64,000 nt of DNA from Hamadaea flava (GTDB taxonomy: Bacteria > Actinomycetota > Actinomycetes > Mycobacteriales > Micromonosporaceae). Below, piece after piece: positions 48,680 to 58,360 of this stretch. The notes under the pieces were generated by a model, which saw nothing but the letters and a program-made list of their open reading frames with translations, made no database searches and was not told the DNA's origin. Position 1 is the stretch's first letter; each line of letters starts with the position of its first letter. The DNA lies in assembly GCF_024172085.1 (NCBI RefSeq), contig NZ_JAMZDZ010000001.1, positions 4,092,001-4,156,000 on the forward strand, written 5' to 3'. Both the position numbers and the translations under genes were made by a program.

Positions 48680-49789
48680 TTAGGGAAGCGCGAGGATGCG
48701 GTCGGCCGCCGCCGCGATGCGTTCGTCGGACGCGGTGAGCGCGAGCCGCACGAAAGGCTCTCCGGCCGGGCCGTAGAACTCGCCCGGTACGCCCAGGACG
48801 CCCCGATCGGCCAGCCAGCCGACCGTTCGCAGACCGGGTTCGTCGCGGGTGGCCCACAGGTACAGGCCGGCCGTCGAGTGCTCGATGCGGAAGCCGGCCT
48901 TCTCCAGTGCCGGCCGCAGCACCCCGCGACGGGCTCGGTAGATCTCCCGCTGCCGGTCGGCGTGCGCCTCGTCGCCCAGTGCGGCGACCATGGCGGCCTG
49001 GACCGGAGCCGGCACGATCATCCCGGCGTGCTTGCGCAGCAGGAGGAGGTCCGCGACCAACTCCGGGTCGCCCGCGACCAGGCCCGCCCGATAGCCGGCC
49101 AGGTTCGACCGCTTCGACAGCGAGTGGATGGCGAGCAGGCCGGCTGCCGACCCGTCACAGACCTCGGGATCGAGGATCGAGACCGGCGTCTGTTCCCACG
49201 GCAGGCTGAGGTAGCACTCGTCGGAGGCGATGACCGCGCCGCAGTCCCGGGCCCAGGCCACCCACGCGCGCATCTGGGCGACGGTGGCGACCCGGCCGTG
49301 CGGGTTGCCCGGCGAGTTCAGCCAGACCAACGCCGCGGGCTCGGCAGGCGGCGTGTCGGCCCGGACGACGGTCGTCCCGGCCAGCAGCGCGCCGACCTCG
49401 TAGGTGGGGTAACAGACCTCGGGGATGACGACGGTGTCCCCCGGGCCCAACCCCAGAAAGCGTGGCAACCAGGCGACCAGCTCCTTGGAGCCGATCGTCG
49501 GCAGGACCCCCAGCTCGCCGCCGGCCCGGCAGTAACGCCGGACGTAGGCGAGCATCGCGTCCCGCAGCGCCACGCTGCCTGCGGTGAGCGGATAGCCGGG
49601 CGAGTCGGCCGCGCCGCTGAGCGCCGCCTGGAGCAGCGGGTCCACCGAGTCCACCGGGGTGCCCATCGACAAGTCGACGAGCCCGTCCGGATGCGCGGCG
49701 GCAACCGCCTTGAGCGGCTCCAGGCGGTCCCAGGGCACGTCGGGCAGCCCGGCGGCCGGTGAACGGCGGCCGGCGCTCGCCCGGCTCAT
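48680..49789 (-). CDS. dapC: Succinyldiaminopimelate transaminase
   Basis: 369 residues, class I/II PLP aminotransferase. The PLP lysine is in AIHSLSKRSNLAGYRAG, the substrate Asn/Asp motifs in WLNSPGNPHGRVA and VIASDECYLSLPWE, and the second Arg is near FVRLALT. The gene follows fdxA by two bases on the same strand, the conserved fdxA-dapC order of mycobacteria (Rv1177-Rv1178) that identifies this aminotransferase as DapC. It supplies the third DAP gene in the window besides dapD and dapE. Confidence 0.93.
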   Translation of the reverse strand: MSRASAGRRSPAAGLPDVPWDRLEPLKAVAAAHPDGLVDLSMGTPVDSVDPLLQAALSGAADSPGYPLTAGSVALRDAMLAYVRRYCRAGGELGVLPTIGSKELVAWLPRFLGLGPGDTVVIPEVCYPTYEVGALLAGTTVVRADTPPAEPAALVWLNSPGNPHGRVATVAQMRAWVAWARDCGAVIASDECYLSLPWEQTPVSILDPEVCDGSAAGLLAIHSLSKRSNLAGYRAGLVAGDPELVADLLLLRKHAGMIVPAPVQAAMVAALGDEAHADRQREIYRARRGVLRPALEKAGFRIEHSTAGLYLWATRDEPGLRTVGWLADRGVLGVPGEFYGPAGEPFVRLALTASDERIAAAADRILALP

Positions 49790-49791
49790 GC

Positions 49792-50118
49792 TCAGTGTCC
49801 CTCGCCTCGCGGCGGCAGGCCGGCGATGAATGCGGCGTCAGCGTTGATCTTGCCGATCTTCGAGGCACCGCCGGGCGAACCGAGGTCGTTGAAGAACTCG
49901 TAGTTCGCCGGGGTGTAGTCGCGCCACTGCTCGGGAACGTCGTCCTCGTAGAAGATGGCTTCGACGGGGCAGACCGGCTCGCAGGCACCGCAGTCGACAC
50001 ACTCATCGGGGTGGATGTACAGCATCCGGTTGCCCTCGTAGATGCAGTCCACCGGGCACTCCTCGATGCACGCCTTGTCGAGGACGTCGACGCAGGGCTC
50101 GGCGATGATGTAGGTCAC
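49792..50118 (-). CDS. fdxA: 7Fe ferredoxin FdxA/FdxC type
   Basis: 108 residues from GTG 50118 behind AAGGACG. N-terminal ferredoxin domain with [23 protein letters not shown] and [19 protein letters not shown], giving the cysteine set for one [3Fe-4S] and one [4Fe-4S] cluster. The C-terminal extension ([22 protein letters not shown]) is typical of actinobacterial FdxA. It donates electrons to cytochrome P450s or other oxidoreductases. It leads the fdxA-dapC operon. Confidence 0.95.
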   Translation of the reverse strand: MTYIIAEPCVDVLDKACIEECPVDCIYEGNRMLYIHPDECVDCGACEPVCPVEAIFYEDDVPEQWRDYTPANYEFFNDLGSPGGASKIGKINADAAFIAGLPPRGEGH

Positions 50119-50187
50119 GGGTCGTCCTTCCAGCTGGCGATGGCGGGCAGCCACCGACAGCTTAGTATCGCGCCCGGGAGGTGGTCG

Positions 50188-51204
50188 ATGGTGCTGGCCC
50201 TCAGTGCGCGCGACATCGGATCTCGGGTAGTCGTCCGGAGACGGGTCCAGACGGGTGAACGCCCCCTTTATACCGATTTGTTGGGCGAGCTAACCGAAAT
50301 CACGCCCGCCGAAGTCGTGATTCTCACCTCCGCCGGTGCGGTGCGCGTACCAGTGGATGAGATCCATCGTGCGAAGCCGGTGCCCGCGCGCCGGGGCCCG
50401 ACCGCCCGCGAGATCGCGGAGGTCGAGCGAGCCGCCACGCGCGCCTGGCCCCCTGCGGAGCTGGCGTGGCTGGGCGACTGGCGGTTGCGCGCCGCCGGCG
50501 GCTACACCGGCCGGGCCAACTCCGCGCTGCCCGTCGGCGACCCGGGCGTGCCGCTCAGCGCGGCGATCGAGCAGGTGGTGGCGTTCTACACCGAGCGTGA
50601 CCTGCCGCCGCAGGTAGACGTGCCACTGCCGCTCGCGGCTACCGTCCAGCGCGAGCTGCTGAAGGCGGGCTGGCACGAGGAATGCGCCGTGCACGTCCAG
50701 ACCATCGACCTCGACCAGCTCATCGCGGCCACCGACGCCGTCGGCTCGCTGTCCGCGCGGCCGTCACCCGCCGCGCTCGCCTTGATCGAAGGACGGCGCG
50801 GACCGTTGCCCGAGGCCGCGCATCACGTCCTGACCGCGGTCCCCACGCTTGCCTTCTGCGAGTACGCGGACGCCGGGGAGCCTCTTGGGCGAGCCGCCAG
50901 GAGTGCAGTCAGCGGCGACCTGCTCGCGATGGGTCGTGGCACCGTCACCGCCGCCGGTCACGCCGACGACGAAGGGGCACGCTGGCTCGGGCTGTTCGCG
51001 ATCGAGACCGTGCCCGCGGCCCGTCGCCGCGGGCTGGCCCAACAGGTCGTCGGGCAGCTGGCGCGGTGGGGTCGCGAGCACGGCGCGAGCCACGCGTTCC
51101 TGCAGGTGGAGTCGACGAACGAAGCCGCGCAGGCACTGTACGCGAAGCTCGGCTTCACGACGCACCACAGCTACCTGCGCTATCGCCTCCGGCAGCGGCG
51201 TTAG
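50188..51204 (+). CDS. GNAT acetyltransferase with N-terminal SH3-like domain
   Basis: About 338 residues. The first 70 form a small beta domain ([33 protein letters not shown]), a GNAT-associated SH3-like fold. The C-terminal GNAT domain has [31 protein letters not shown] (R-x-x-G-x-A/G acetyl-CoA loop) and [29 protein letters not shown]. Acetyl acceptor unknown. ATG 50188 has GGGAGG upstream. It diverges from fdxA (69 bp). Its stop overlaps the convergent membrane-protein stop. Confidence 0.88.
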   Translation: MVLALSARDIGSRVVVRRRVQTGERPLYTDLLGELTEITPAEVVILTSAGAVRVPVDEIHRAKPVPARRGPTAREIAEVERAATRAWPPAELAWLGDWRLRAAGGYTGRANSALPVGDPGVPLSAAIEQVVAFYTERDLPPQVDVPLPLAATVQRELLKAGWHEECAVHVQTIDLDQLIAATDAVGSLSARPSPAALALIEGRRGPLPEAAHHVLTAVPTLAFCEYADAGEPLGRAARSAVSGDLLAMGRGTVTAAGHADDEGARWLGLFAIETVPAARRRGLAQQVVGQLARWGREHGASHAFLQVESTNEAAQALYAKLGFTTHHSYLRYRLRQRR

Positions 51205-51656
51205 ACGCGCTTGGGCTTCGCCTTCGCGGTACGCGCGAACTGGCGGAGCTGCTTGGTCCGGATGTCCTGACCGGTGGCGACGAGGAGCAGCCCACCGAGC
51301 AGCGAGGCGCCGACCGCGATCGCGGCGTATTGCCAGATCTGCTCGAAGAAGTCGCCCGCGCCCATCTTGAACGGGCCCTCGCCGATGATGAGCGGTCCGG
51401 CCAGCACGATGAGGGCGCAGGACACGACCGCCGCCATCGCGAGGTCGAAGGCGACCGCGCCCATCGGCCGGCTGCGTCCCCAGAGGAAGGCGAGGACCGC
51501 GAACGCCAACGCGATCGCGCTCAGCCCGACGATGGGGACGAGATCCTGCTTGCTGGAGTTCTCCTCCAGCACGAACTTCGAGACGAGCCGTCCCGCCAAG
51601 TTGATCGCGAAGAGCGCTCCGGCCAAGATGCCGATCCGCTTCCACCTCTGCGCCAT
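51201..51656 (-). CDS. Four-helix membrane protein of unknown function
   Basis: 151 residues from ATG 51656 (GGGAGGCGG four bases upstream). Four hydrophobic helices: IGILAGALFAINLAGRLVS, LVPIVGLSAIALAFAVLAFLWG, AMAAVVSCALIVLAGPLIIG and YAAIAVGASLLGGLLLVATG. A basic C-terminal tail follows (RTKQLRQFARTAKAKPKR). No family recognised. The likely -10 TATAAG is about 34 bp before the start. The TAA at 51201-51203 overlaps the GNAT stop tail to tail. Confidence 0.75.
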   Translation of the reverse strand: MAQRWKRIGILAGALFAINLAGRLVSKFVLEENSSKQDLVPIVGLSAIALAFAVLAFLWGRSRPMGAVAFDLAMAAVVSCALIVLAGPLIIGEGPFKMGAGDFFEQIWQYAAIAVGASLLGGLLLVATGQDIRTKQLRQFARTAKAKPKRV

Positions 51657-51754
51657 TCCGCCTCCCGCGCGCACATTCCGACGTGATCCTTATACGCCGT
51701 CGCCGGAAGATACACCAGGGGTCTCAAGGGCAGCTGGACGCCGACTTTCCGCTC

Positions 51755-52126
51755 TCAGACCACCCGACGTGGCTTGACCAGGCGCAGGAACGGAGTGGCG
51801 AAGCCGGCCATGCCCGCGACGACCGCCAGCGCACCCGCCCAATTGTCGGGCAGGATCAGCCAGTCGCCCTCGGGCCGCTCGGTCACCGCGGCGACCATCA
51901 CGACGCACCACGGCACGATGGCGAAGACCGGCGCCCAGGTTTTGTCCACGGTGTACCAGGCGAACCACGTCAGCCCGAAGTTGGCCGCGAACGCGACGAG
52001 CATCGTGGCGGGCACCAGCACCGAGCCGACCCGCAGGTTGCTGTAGAAGACCTCGAAGATCGCGGTCAGCGCGCCGAGGAGGAAGGCGACGACCGCCCCG
52101 TAGATCCGGGTGAGCCACTCGATCAT
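51755..52126 (-). CDS. Small membrane protein coupled to mshB (DUF6113-like)
   Basis: 123 residues with four hydrophobic segments, beginning [30 protein letters not shown] and containing the conserved-looking loop [19 protein letters not shown] at 52126 overlaps the mshB stop (ATGA). Actinomycete mshB genes are often followed by a protein of this kind (DUF6113, assigned tentatively from memory). A role linked to mycothiol export or to nothing at all is equally possible. Confidence 0.7.
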   Translation of the reverse strand: MIEWLTRIYGAVVAFLLGALTAIFEVFYSNLRVGSVLVPATMLVAFAANFGLTWFAWYTVDKTWAPVFAIVPWCVVMVAAVTERPEGDWLILPDNWAGALAVVAGMAGFATPFLRLVKPRRVV

Positions 52127-52983
52127 GCGTCCAAGCCCGAGAACAAGTCCGCTTCCCAGCCGTGCGCGCCGTCGCCCGGACCGCGCTCGCCGTACGCCAG
52201 CGTGTAGTACTCCACACCCATGAATTCGTCGCCGAAGTTGCCGGCGATCGAATAGAGCCAGGAGGTATCGGGAATCTGGGTGGCGTGCGCGTGCAGCGAA
52301 GCGACCTTCTTCTCGTGCTGGTCGGTGCCGTCGACGCAGGCGGCGATCTCGTCGTCTGGGGTGCCGAACGGGATGTCGTCGACGCTCGTGGCCTCGCCGA
52401 AGGGGTTGTCCGAGGAGTCCTTGAAGGCGTCCAGTCCCGCCTCCAGGACGCTCTTCGGCATCGCGCCCCAGTAGATCTTGGCCGGGCCGAAGCCCTCCGC
52501 CCGCGCCAGTTCGGCGGCGCGCATGGCGACCCGATGCGACTGAATGTGGTCGGGGTGGCCGTAGAAGCCGTTGGCGTCGTAGGTGACCAGCACCTGCGGC
52601 CGGGTCTCCCGCATGATCTCGACCAGGTGACCGGCGGCCTCGTCGAGGTCGGCCCGCCAGAAGCAGCGCGGGTGCTCGTTCGCGGGCGTGCCCATCATCC
52701 CGGAGTCCCGGTAGCGCCCGGCGCCGCCGAGGAAGCGGTGGTCGGCCACGCCCAGCGCGGCGCACGCCCGGTCCAGCTCGATCAGCCGGTAGCCGCCGAG
52801 CTGGTCGGCCTGGCTCGCCTCCAACTGGGCGAGGGCGGGCACGTGGATCTCGCCCTCCTCCCCGAGGGTGCAGGTCACGAGGGTCACCCGAGCGCCCTGG
52901 GCGGCGTAGTGGGCCATGGTCGCCCCGGTGCCGATCGACTCGTCGTCCGGGTGAGCGTGCACGAACAGAATGCTGCGATCCAC
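52123..52983 (-). CDS. mshB: MshB, GlcNAc-Ins deacetylase of mycothiol synthesis
   Basis: 286 residues of the LmbE/PIG-L zinc deacetylase fold. The metal site opens [14 protein letters not shown] (His, Asp-Asp) and the third ligand is in [14 protein letters not shown]. Further motifs are [13 protein letters not shown] and [14 protein letters not shown]. It removes acetyl from 1-O-(N-acetyl-glucosaminyl)-myo-inositol, the second step of mycothiol synthesis. The mycothiol-dependent Mrx1 in the same window is its functional partner. It is followed by a coupled small membrane protein. Confidence 0.95.
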   Translation of the reverse strand: MDRSILFVHAHPDDESIGTGATMAHYAAQGARVTLVTCTLGEEGEIHVPALAQLEASQADQLGGYRLIELDRACAALGVADHRFLGGAGRYRDSGMMGTPANEHPRCFWRADLDEAAGHLVEIMRETRPQVLVTYDANGFYGHPDHIQSHRVAMRAAELARAEGFGPAKIYWGAMPKSVLEAGLDAFKDSSDNPFGEATSVDDIPFGTPDDEIAACVDGTDQHEKKVASLHAHATQIPDTSWLYSIAGNFGDEFMGVEYYTLAYGERGPGDGAHGWEADLFSGLDA

Positions 52984-53101
52984 CGGGCAACTCTAACGCC
53001 CGGCCGCGTCCGCCCCGCTGGTGCCGAGGCGTGGTGCATTCTGTCTAGGCAAACCGCCAAACCACCACGAATCGAACAGTCAGATGAATACGCTTCATGG
53101 T

Positions 53102-54979
53102 GTGACGGACCTTCAACCCCGGCGCATCGTCGTCGGGCGGGACGGCGAGCGGGTGGCGTACCTGCTCGGCGAGCGCCTCTGCGTCCTCGACACGGCCACC
53201 GGCGCGCTTCGCCCGGTCGCCGACGAGGTCGGGGCGTACGCCTGCGATCTGCACGCCACCGTCGCCGTCTTCGCCCGCCACGGACGCCTGCACCGCGTAC
53301 GCCTGACCGGCGAGCCCGAGGTCGTCGACCTCGGCGTCGAGGGCGAGCAGCCACAGCCCGACCCGACCGGGCGGCACATCGCGTACCGGCGCGGGCAGGC
53401 GCTGCACGTGCTCATGGAGGGCGCGCACAGCGACGCCCCGTCCCCGGTGCTGCTGGCCGGCGAGGAGAGCCCGACGGTGCGGTGGGGCGAAGTCGACGAC
53501 GACGCCATCGGCTTCGGCCGGAACCGCGGCTGGTGGTGGGCGCCCGACGGATCGGCGATCCTCGCCACGCGTACGGACGGCCCGCGCAGCACCTCGCTGC
53601 ATCTGCTGGAACTCGACGGCGGCTGGGTCGACGTGCACTGGGACCGCTGGGTCTACCCCTACGTCGCCGGAGCCGGCTGGTTCGACGGGCCACCCCTGGT
53701 GACCGTGCTGCGCCGAGGCCAGAACCACGGGCTCGTGCTCGCGGTCGATCCGCGTACCGGGGAGACCCAGGTGCACGCGGAACTCTCCGATCCCCGGTTC
53801 GTCCGCACGGTCGACGGCACGCCGTTACACCTGCCGGACGGCCGCGTACTGGTCGGCAGCGAGATCGCCCACGAGAGCTACGACTCACGGTGCCTGTTCG
53901 CCGACGGCACCCTGCTCACCCCGCCCAACCTCTACGTACGCCGAGTCGTCGGCCGGATCGGGCCGATGTGCCTCGGTCCCGGGCTGCCGGCCTTCTCCGG
54001 GATGCCGCCGACCGAACCCCGACGTGGCGCCGGGGAGCGCTCGCGCGAGACGCCAGGAGCGCAGTCAGCTCTGGACAACGAACTCGGCGACCTGCTGATC
54101 GAGGCGAGCACCGACCCCGCCGAACAGCACCTCTACCGCGTACGCGGAGCGCTGGGCCGGGGCGGCGGGATGGCCGCCCAGCGGCTGACCCACGAGCCCG
54201 GCTGGCACACCGGCGAATGCGGCGGCGAGACGATGGTGATCGGCTCGGCCGGCCTGGACCACCCCGGTACGCACTGGCTGGTGTTGCGGCGGGGACATCA
54301 GGTCGGTGTCCTCGGCGACCCCGCCGCCGGCCGAAAGGACACAGCTCAGCCGGCGGATCTCCCCCGCCCGGTCCTCGACCGCGTCACCGATCGGCGACTG
54401 CCGGTCGGCGTGCTCTATCCGGGACGTCACCTGGTCGGACGGCGGCTGCCGGTGCTGCTCGACCTGGCGACCGGACTCGGCGGGCAGAGCGTGCTGGCCA
54501 GATCCGACGCGTGGGCGCTGCGGCAGCGCTGGGCCGAAGCGGGGTACGCCGTGGTCGCGGTCGACACTCGCGGCAGCGCCGGCATCGCGCCGAGCTTCGA
54601 GAAGGTGGTGCACCGGCGGCTGGTCGACCTCGTCGTGGCCGACCTGGCCGAGACCGTGCACGAACTGGGCGCGAAGGATCCCGACCTGGACCTGGAATAC
54701 GTGCTGCTCCGGGGCACCGGCGTCGGCGGCTGGCTGGCCGCCCGGGCGGTGGCGGACCGGCCGGAGACCTTCCACGGCGCGGTCGTCCGCGACCCCGTAC
54801 GCGCCTGGACGACTCTGCCGTCGGTGCTGGCCGAACGGTACCTGGGCAACCCCGACGACAACTCCGAGGTCTGGCTGCATCACGAACTGCGTGACCTGCC
54901 GGTGCGCGTACGCGAAATCGCCGCCGACGCTCCGATCGACGTCGAACTATCCGCATTGGACGCCCTGCTGCACTCCTGA
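53102..54979 (+). CDS. S9 peptidase-like protein lacking the catalytic triad
   Basis: About 625 residues with the DPP IV/prolyl-oligopeptidase layout: an N-terminal propeller (RRIVVGRDGERVAYLLGER, then WWWAPDGSAILATRTDG) and an alpha/beta-hydrolase domain beginning LPVLLDLATG. The nucleophile elbow, normally G-x-S-x-G-G, reads RGTGVGGWLA, with Gly540 for Ser. The chain stops about 60 residues early, so the loops with catalytic Asp and His are absent. It is thus a pseudoenzyme. I take GTG 53102 because TACGCT lies seven bases before it (leaderless); ATG 53084 is possible. It diverges from mshB. Confidence 0.75.
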   Translation: MTDLQPRRIVVGRDGERVAYLLGERLCVLDTATGALRPVADEVGAYACDLHATVAVFARHGRLHRVRLTGEPEVVDLGVEGEQPQPDPTGRHIAYRRGQALHVLMEGAHSDAPSPVLLAGEESPTVRWGEVDDDAIGFGRNRGWWWAPDGSAILATRTDGPRSTSLHLLELDGGWVDVHWDRWVYPYVAGAGWFDGPPLVTVLRRGQNHGLVLAVDPRTGETQVHAELSDPRFVRTVDGTPLHLPDGRVLVGSEIAHESYDSRCLFADGTLLTPPNLYVRRVVGRIGPMCLGPGLPAFSGMPPTEPRRGAGERSRETPGAQSALDNELGDLLIEASTDPAEQHLYRVRGALGRGGGMAAQRLTHEPGWHTGECGGETMVIGSAGLDHPGTHWLVLRRGHQVGVLGDPAAGRKDTAQPADLPRPVLDRVTDRRLPVGVLYPGRHLVGRRLPVLLDLATGLGGQSVLARSDAWALRQRWAEAGYAVVAVDTRGSAGIAPSFEKVVHRRLVDLVVADLAETVHELGAKDPDLDLEYVLLRGTGVGGWLAARAVADRPETFHGAVVRDPVRAWTTLPSVLAERYLGNPDDNSEVWLHHELRDLPVRVREIAADAPIDVELSALDALLHS

Positions 54980-55011
54980 ACAGGAGCGGAAAGGAGCCCC
55001 GGAGAAGGGGC

Positions 55012-55041
55012 GAGGGCGGGCCCCCTGGGGTGCCCGCCCTC
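55012..55041. terminator. Hairpin between convergent genes
   Basis: GAGGGCGGGC (55012-55021) and GCCCGCCCTC (55032-55041) form a 10-bp stem, between the S9-like gene and the ABC ATPase gene. ATCTATTT follows on the plus strand. Confidence 0.8.
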
Positions 55042-55059
55042 CATCTATTTGGTGGTGCT

Positions 55060-56139
55060 TCAGTGCTCGTCTGCGCCGGTGGCGACCTCGTCGGAGTAGT
55101 CTTCCTGCTCGATCAGGATGCCCTCCTCGGGGAAGTGGCAGGCCCCCAGCGAACCGCTCGACTTGATGGTCAGCGGCGGCTCCTGCTGGGCGCAGATGTC
55201 CTGGGCCTTCCAGCAGCGCGTCCGGAATCGGCAGCCGGACGGCGGGTTGATCGGGGTGGGCACGTCGCCCACCAGGCGGATCCGGCCCGCCGACTCGCCG
55301 ATGTGCGCCGGGTCGGGCACCGCCGAGAGCAGCGCCTTCGTGTACGGGTGCGCCGGCCGCTCGTAGATCTGCTCACGCGAGCCGATCTCGACCAGCTTGC
55401 CCAGGTACATCACGCCGACGCGCTGGCAGAAGTGCCGGACGACGGACAGGTCGTGGGCGATGAAGACGAAGGCCAGGCCCATGTCCCGCTGAAGATCGCG
55501 CAGCAGGTTGATGACCTGCGCCTGGATCGACACATCGAGCGCCGACACCGGCTCGTCCGCCACGATGATCTTCGGGTTGAGCGCCAGCGACCGGGCGATG
55601 CCGATGCGCTGCCGCTGACCGCCGGAGAACTCGTGCGGGAAGCGGTTGTAGTGCTCGGGGTTGAGACCGACCAGCTCCAGCAGCTCCTGGACGCGCTTCT
55701 TCACGCCGCCGGGCGGGTTGATCCCGTTGACCTGCAACGGCATCGCCACGATCTTGCCGACCGTGTGACGCGGGTTCAGCGACGAGTACGGGTCCTGGAA
55801 GATGATCTGCATGTCCTGGCGGAGCCGTTGCAGCTTCGAACCCCGGGCCCGGGTGATGTCCTGACCCTCGAAGGTGATCTTGCCTTCGGTCGAGTCCAAC
55901 AGCCGGACCAGCATGCGTCCTGTGGTGGTCTTGCCACAGCCGGACTCGCCGACCAGGCCGAGCGTCTCACCCGGACGGACCTCGAACGAGACCCCGTCGA
56001 CCGCGCGGACGACCTGCTTGGCGCCGATCAGTCCACTGCCCCGCACCGGGAAGTGCTTGGTCAGGTTCTCCACCTTCAGCAGCGGCTCGGCGGAACTCTG
56101 GCCCTGCGGGCCACGCTGCTCGATCACCTGGGTGCTCAC
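55060..56139 (-). CDS. dppF: Oligopeptide ABC transporter ATPase (DppF/OppF type)
   Basis: About 359 residues. Walker [19 protein letters not shown] loop [15 protein letters not shown], signature [34 protein letters not shown] and H-loop FIAHDLSVV. The C-terminal oligopeptide-ABC extension ([31 protein letters not shown]) carries the cysteine cluster of this subfamily. GTG 56139 overlaps the DppD gene stop. It is the last gene of the dpp operon. Confidence 0.92.
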   Translation of the reverse strand: MSTQVIEQRGPQGQSSAEPLLKVENLTKHFPVRGSGLIGAKQVVRAVDGVSFEVRPGETLGLVGESGCGKTTTGRMLVRLLDSTEGKITFEGQDITRARGSKLQRLRQDMQIIFQDPYSSLNPRHTVGKIVAMPLQVNGINPPGGVKKRVQELLELVGLNPEHYNRFPHEFSGGQRQRIGIARSLALNPKIIVADEPVSALDVSIQAQVINLLRDLQRDMGLAFVFIAHDLSVVRHFCQRVGVMYLGKLVEIGSREQIYERPAHPYTKALLSAVPDPAHIGESAGRIRLVGDVPTPINPPSGCRFRTRCWKAQDICAQQEPPLTIKSSGSLGACHFPEEGILIEQEDYSDEVATGADEH

Positions 56140-57197
56140 TGGGCGACTCCCACCGACGCGATTTCTTCCTGGTACGTCCGGTTGCGCTCCCGCTCGGGCA
56201 GGTGGCACGCGACCGTGTGGCCCGGCTCGTCGGCCAGCGCCAACGGCAGCAGCCGCGGCACGTCGACGTCGCACGGACCGCCGTTCAACATCGCGTACGC
56301 GCACCGCGGGTGGAACACGCAGCCGGACGGGATGTTGAGCAGGCTCGGCGGGTTGCCCTTGATGGGCAGCAGATCCGCGTCGGGGTCGCCGTGCAGCGAC
56401 GGCATGCTGGCCAGCAGGCCCCAGGTGTAGGGGTGCTGGGCCGACCGCATGATCTGCTCGACCGTGCCGAACTCGGCCACCCGGCCGCCGTACATCACGA
56501 GGACGTCGTCGGCGACCTGGCTCACGACACCGAGGTCGTGCGTGATCAGGATGACCGCGGAGTTGAACTCACGCTGGAGGTCTTCCAGCAGGTCCAGGAT
56601 CTGCGCCTGCACCGTCACGTCGAGAGCCGTGGTGGGCTCGTCCGCGATGAGCAGGTTGGGGTCGTTGACCAGGGACATCGCGATCATCGCGCGCTGTCGC
56701 ATACCGCCGGAGAATTCGTGCGGGTACTGCTTGAACCGGCGGTCCGGCTGCGGGATGCCGACCCGGTCGAGCATCTCGATCGCGCGCTTCTTGGCGACCG
56801 CCTTCGACGCGTCCGGATGGTGGATCCGGTACGCCTCAACGATCTGCCGCCCGATCGTGTAGAAGGGGTGCAGCGCGGTCAGCGGGTCCTGGAAGATCAT
56901 GGCGACGTCGCGGCCACGGAGCTTGCGCAGCTGGTCCTGGTTGAGCCCGATCAGCTCCTGCCCGCCCAGCTTGATGCTGCCCTTCATGGTGGTCGACTTG
57001 GGGTTGTGCAGACCCATGATGGACAGGCTCGTGACGCTCTTGCCGGAGCCGGACTCGCCCACGATGCCGAGGGTCTTGCCGCGTTCCACCGAGAAGCTCA
57101 CGCCGTTGACCGCCTGGACCTGGCCGTCCTCGGTGCGGAAACGGACCTGCAGGTCTTCGACCTCGAGGTAGGGGGACTCGTTCGCAGTCATTGTCAT
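56136..57197 (-). CDS. dppD: Oligopeptide ABC transporter ATPase (DppD/OppD type)
   Basis: About 353 residues. Walker [22 protein letters not shown] loop [19 protein letters not shown], signature [32 protein letters not shown] and H-loop LITHDLGVV, with the C-terminal [12 protein letters not shown] and [14 protein letters not shown] cysteines. ATG 57197 overlaps the DppB stop (ATGA); the second ATG at 57191 is better spaced from GGGAG and may be the real start. It pairs with DppF to energise the importer. Confidence 0.92.
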   Translation of the reverse strand: MTMTANESPYLEVEDLQVRFRTEDGQVQAVNGVSFSVERGKTLGIVGESGSGKSVTSLSIMGLHNPKSTTMKGSIKLGGQELIGLNQDQLRKLRGRDVAMIFQDPLTALHPFYTIGRQIVEAYRIHHPDASKAVAKKRAIEMLDRVGIPQPDRRFKQYPHEFSGGMRQRAMIAMSLVNDPNLLIADEPTTALDVTVQAQILDLLEDLQREFNSAVILITHDLGVVSQVADDVLVMYGGRVAEFGTVEQIMRSAQHPYTWGLLASMPSLHGDPDADLLPIKGNPPSLLNIPSGCVFHPRCAYAMLNGGPCDVDVPRLLPLALADEPGHTVACHLPERERNRTYQEEIASVGVAQ

Positions 57198-58198
57198 CTC
57201 CCGGAAGAGCCGAGCTTGACCCGCGGGTCGATAACGGCGTACAGCATGTCGACGATCACGTTGGACAGCACGATGAAGACCGCACCGAAGAGCACCGTCG
57301 CCATGACCACCGGCAGGTTCTGTGCGAAGACCGCGCCGACGGCGGTCTTGCCCATGCCGGGAAGGCTGAAGGTGGTCTCGGTGATCGCCACGCCGCCGAG
57401 CTGGCCACCGATGTCGATGCCGGCGATCGTCACGATCGGAGTGATCGCGGCCCGCAAAGCATGCCGGAGATACACCGCCTTCATCCTCAGGCCCTTGGCC
57501 CGGGCGGTGCGGATGTAGTCCTCGCTCAAGGTCTCGATCATCTGCGCCCGCGAGAATCGCGAGTAGCTCGCCGAGTTGATCAGGCCGAGCGCGATCCACG
57601 GCGTGATCATGCCGCCGATCCAGCCGAGCGGATCTTCGAACGGGCTGATGTACTGCGCTCTGGGCAGCCAGCCGAGGTTGTAGACGAAGATCGCCAAGAT
57701 GAGCGAGCCGAGGAAGAAGATCTGGGTCGACGCGAAGGTCAGGGCGGTGCCGGCGGCGATGCGGTCCAGCAGGGAGCCGCGTTTGATCGCGGAGGTCATC
57801 CCGAGCGCTGTACCGAACAGCACGTAGATGACGGCCGCGCCGAGCACGACGCTGAACGTGACCGGCAGCGTACGCCCGATGATGTCGGAGACTTTCTCAT
57901 ACGTCCGGAAGTTGATGCCCAGGCAGGGCGCGGGGCACTCGATCTTGTCCGGCCCGCTGCCGATGTCCCGGCCGACGAACACGCCTTTCATGTAGTTGGC
58001 GTATTGCGTCACCGGGCTTTTGTCGAGCTCGAGCGACTGCTCGATCTTGTCGTGCTGCGCCTGGGTGCATGCCTTGGTGCCGCACATCGTCGCCGCCGGG
58101 TCGGCGGGGCCGAGGAAGAACAGGCCGAAGACCGTCACTGAGATCGCGAAGAGCGTAAGGACGGCCAGGAGTGCCCGTTTGACGAAGAAGCGAAACAT
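57194..58198 (-). CDS. dppB: Oligopeptide ABC transporter permease (DppB type)
   Basis: 334 residues, six membrane helices, beginning MFRFFVKRALLAVLTLFAISVTVF. The EAA loop that docks to the ATPase is AQMIETLSEDYIRTARAKGLRMKAVYLRHALR. A large extracytoplasmic loop with two cysteine-containing stretches (ATMCGTKACTQ, ECPAPCLG) lies between helices 1 and 2, longer than in E. coli DppB. It overlaps dppD. Between it and the binding-protein gene upstream are two strong hairpins. Confidence 0.92.
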   Translation of the reverse strand: MFRFFVKRALLAVLTLFAISVTVFGLFFLGPADPAATMCGTKACTQAQHDKIEQSLELDKSPVTQYANYMKGVFVGRDIGSGPDKIECPAPCLGINFRTYEKVSDIIGRTLPVTFSVVLGAAVIYVLFGTALGMTSAIKRGSLLDRIAAGTALTFASTQIFFLGSLILAIFVYNLGWLPRAQYISPFEDPLGWIGGMITPWIALGLINSASYSRFSRAQMIETLSEDYIRTARAKGLRMKAVYLRHALRAAITPIVTIAGIDIGGQLGGVAITETTFSLPGMGKTAVGAVFAQNLPVVMATVLFGAVFIVLSNVIVDMLYAVIDPRVKLGSSGR

Positions 58199-58247
58199 GG
58201 GGATGGGCCTTCCGGAGGAGTCACCGTGCAGCCGGATCGCGGCTGGA

Positions 58248-58334
58248 CCGTGGCGGGCGGCCGTCGACCGCCCGCCACGGGTGGTGCGTGGTGATTCTCG
58301 GTCCCCGGTGACGAGCCGTTCAGCTCGTCACCGG
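58248..58334 (-). terminator. Two strong hairpins between dppA and dppB
   Basis: CCGGTGACGAG (58305-58315) pairs with CTCGTCACCGG (58324-58334), and a 13-bp stem joins 58248-58260 with 58268-58280. Both lie just past the dppA stop in its direction. They can partially terminate or protect the dppA message, so binding protein is made in excess over the membrane parts. Confidence 0.8.
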
Positions 58335-58360
58335 AGCGCCTGGATCAAACCTGACCGAGG

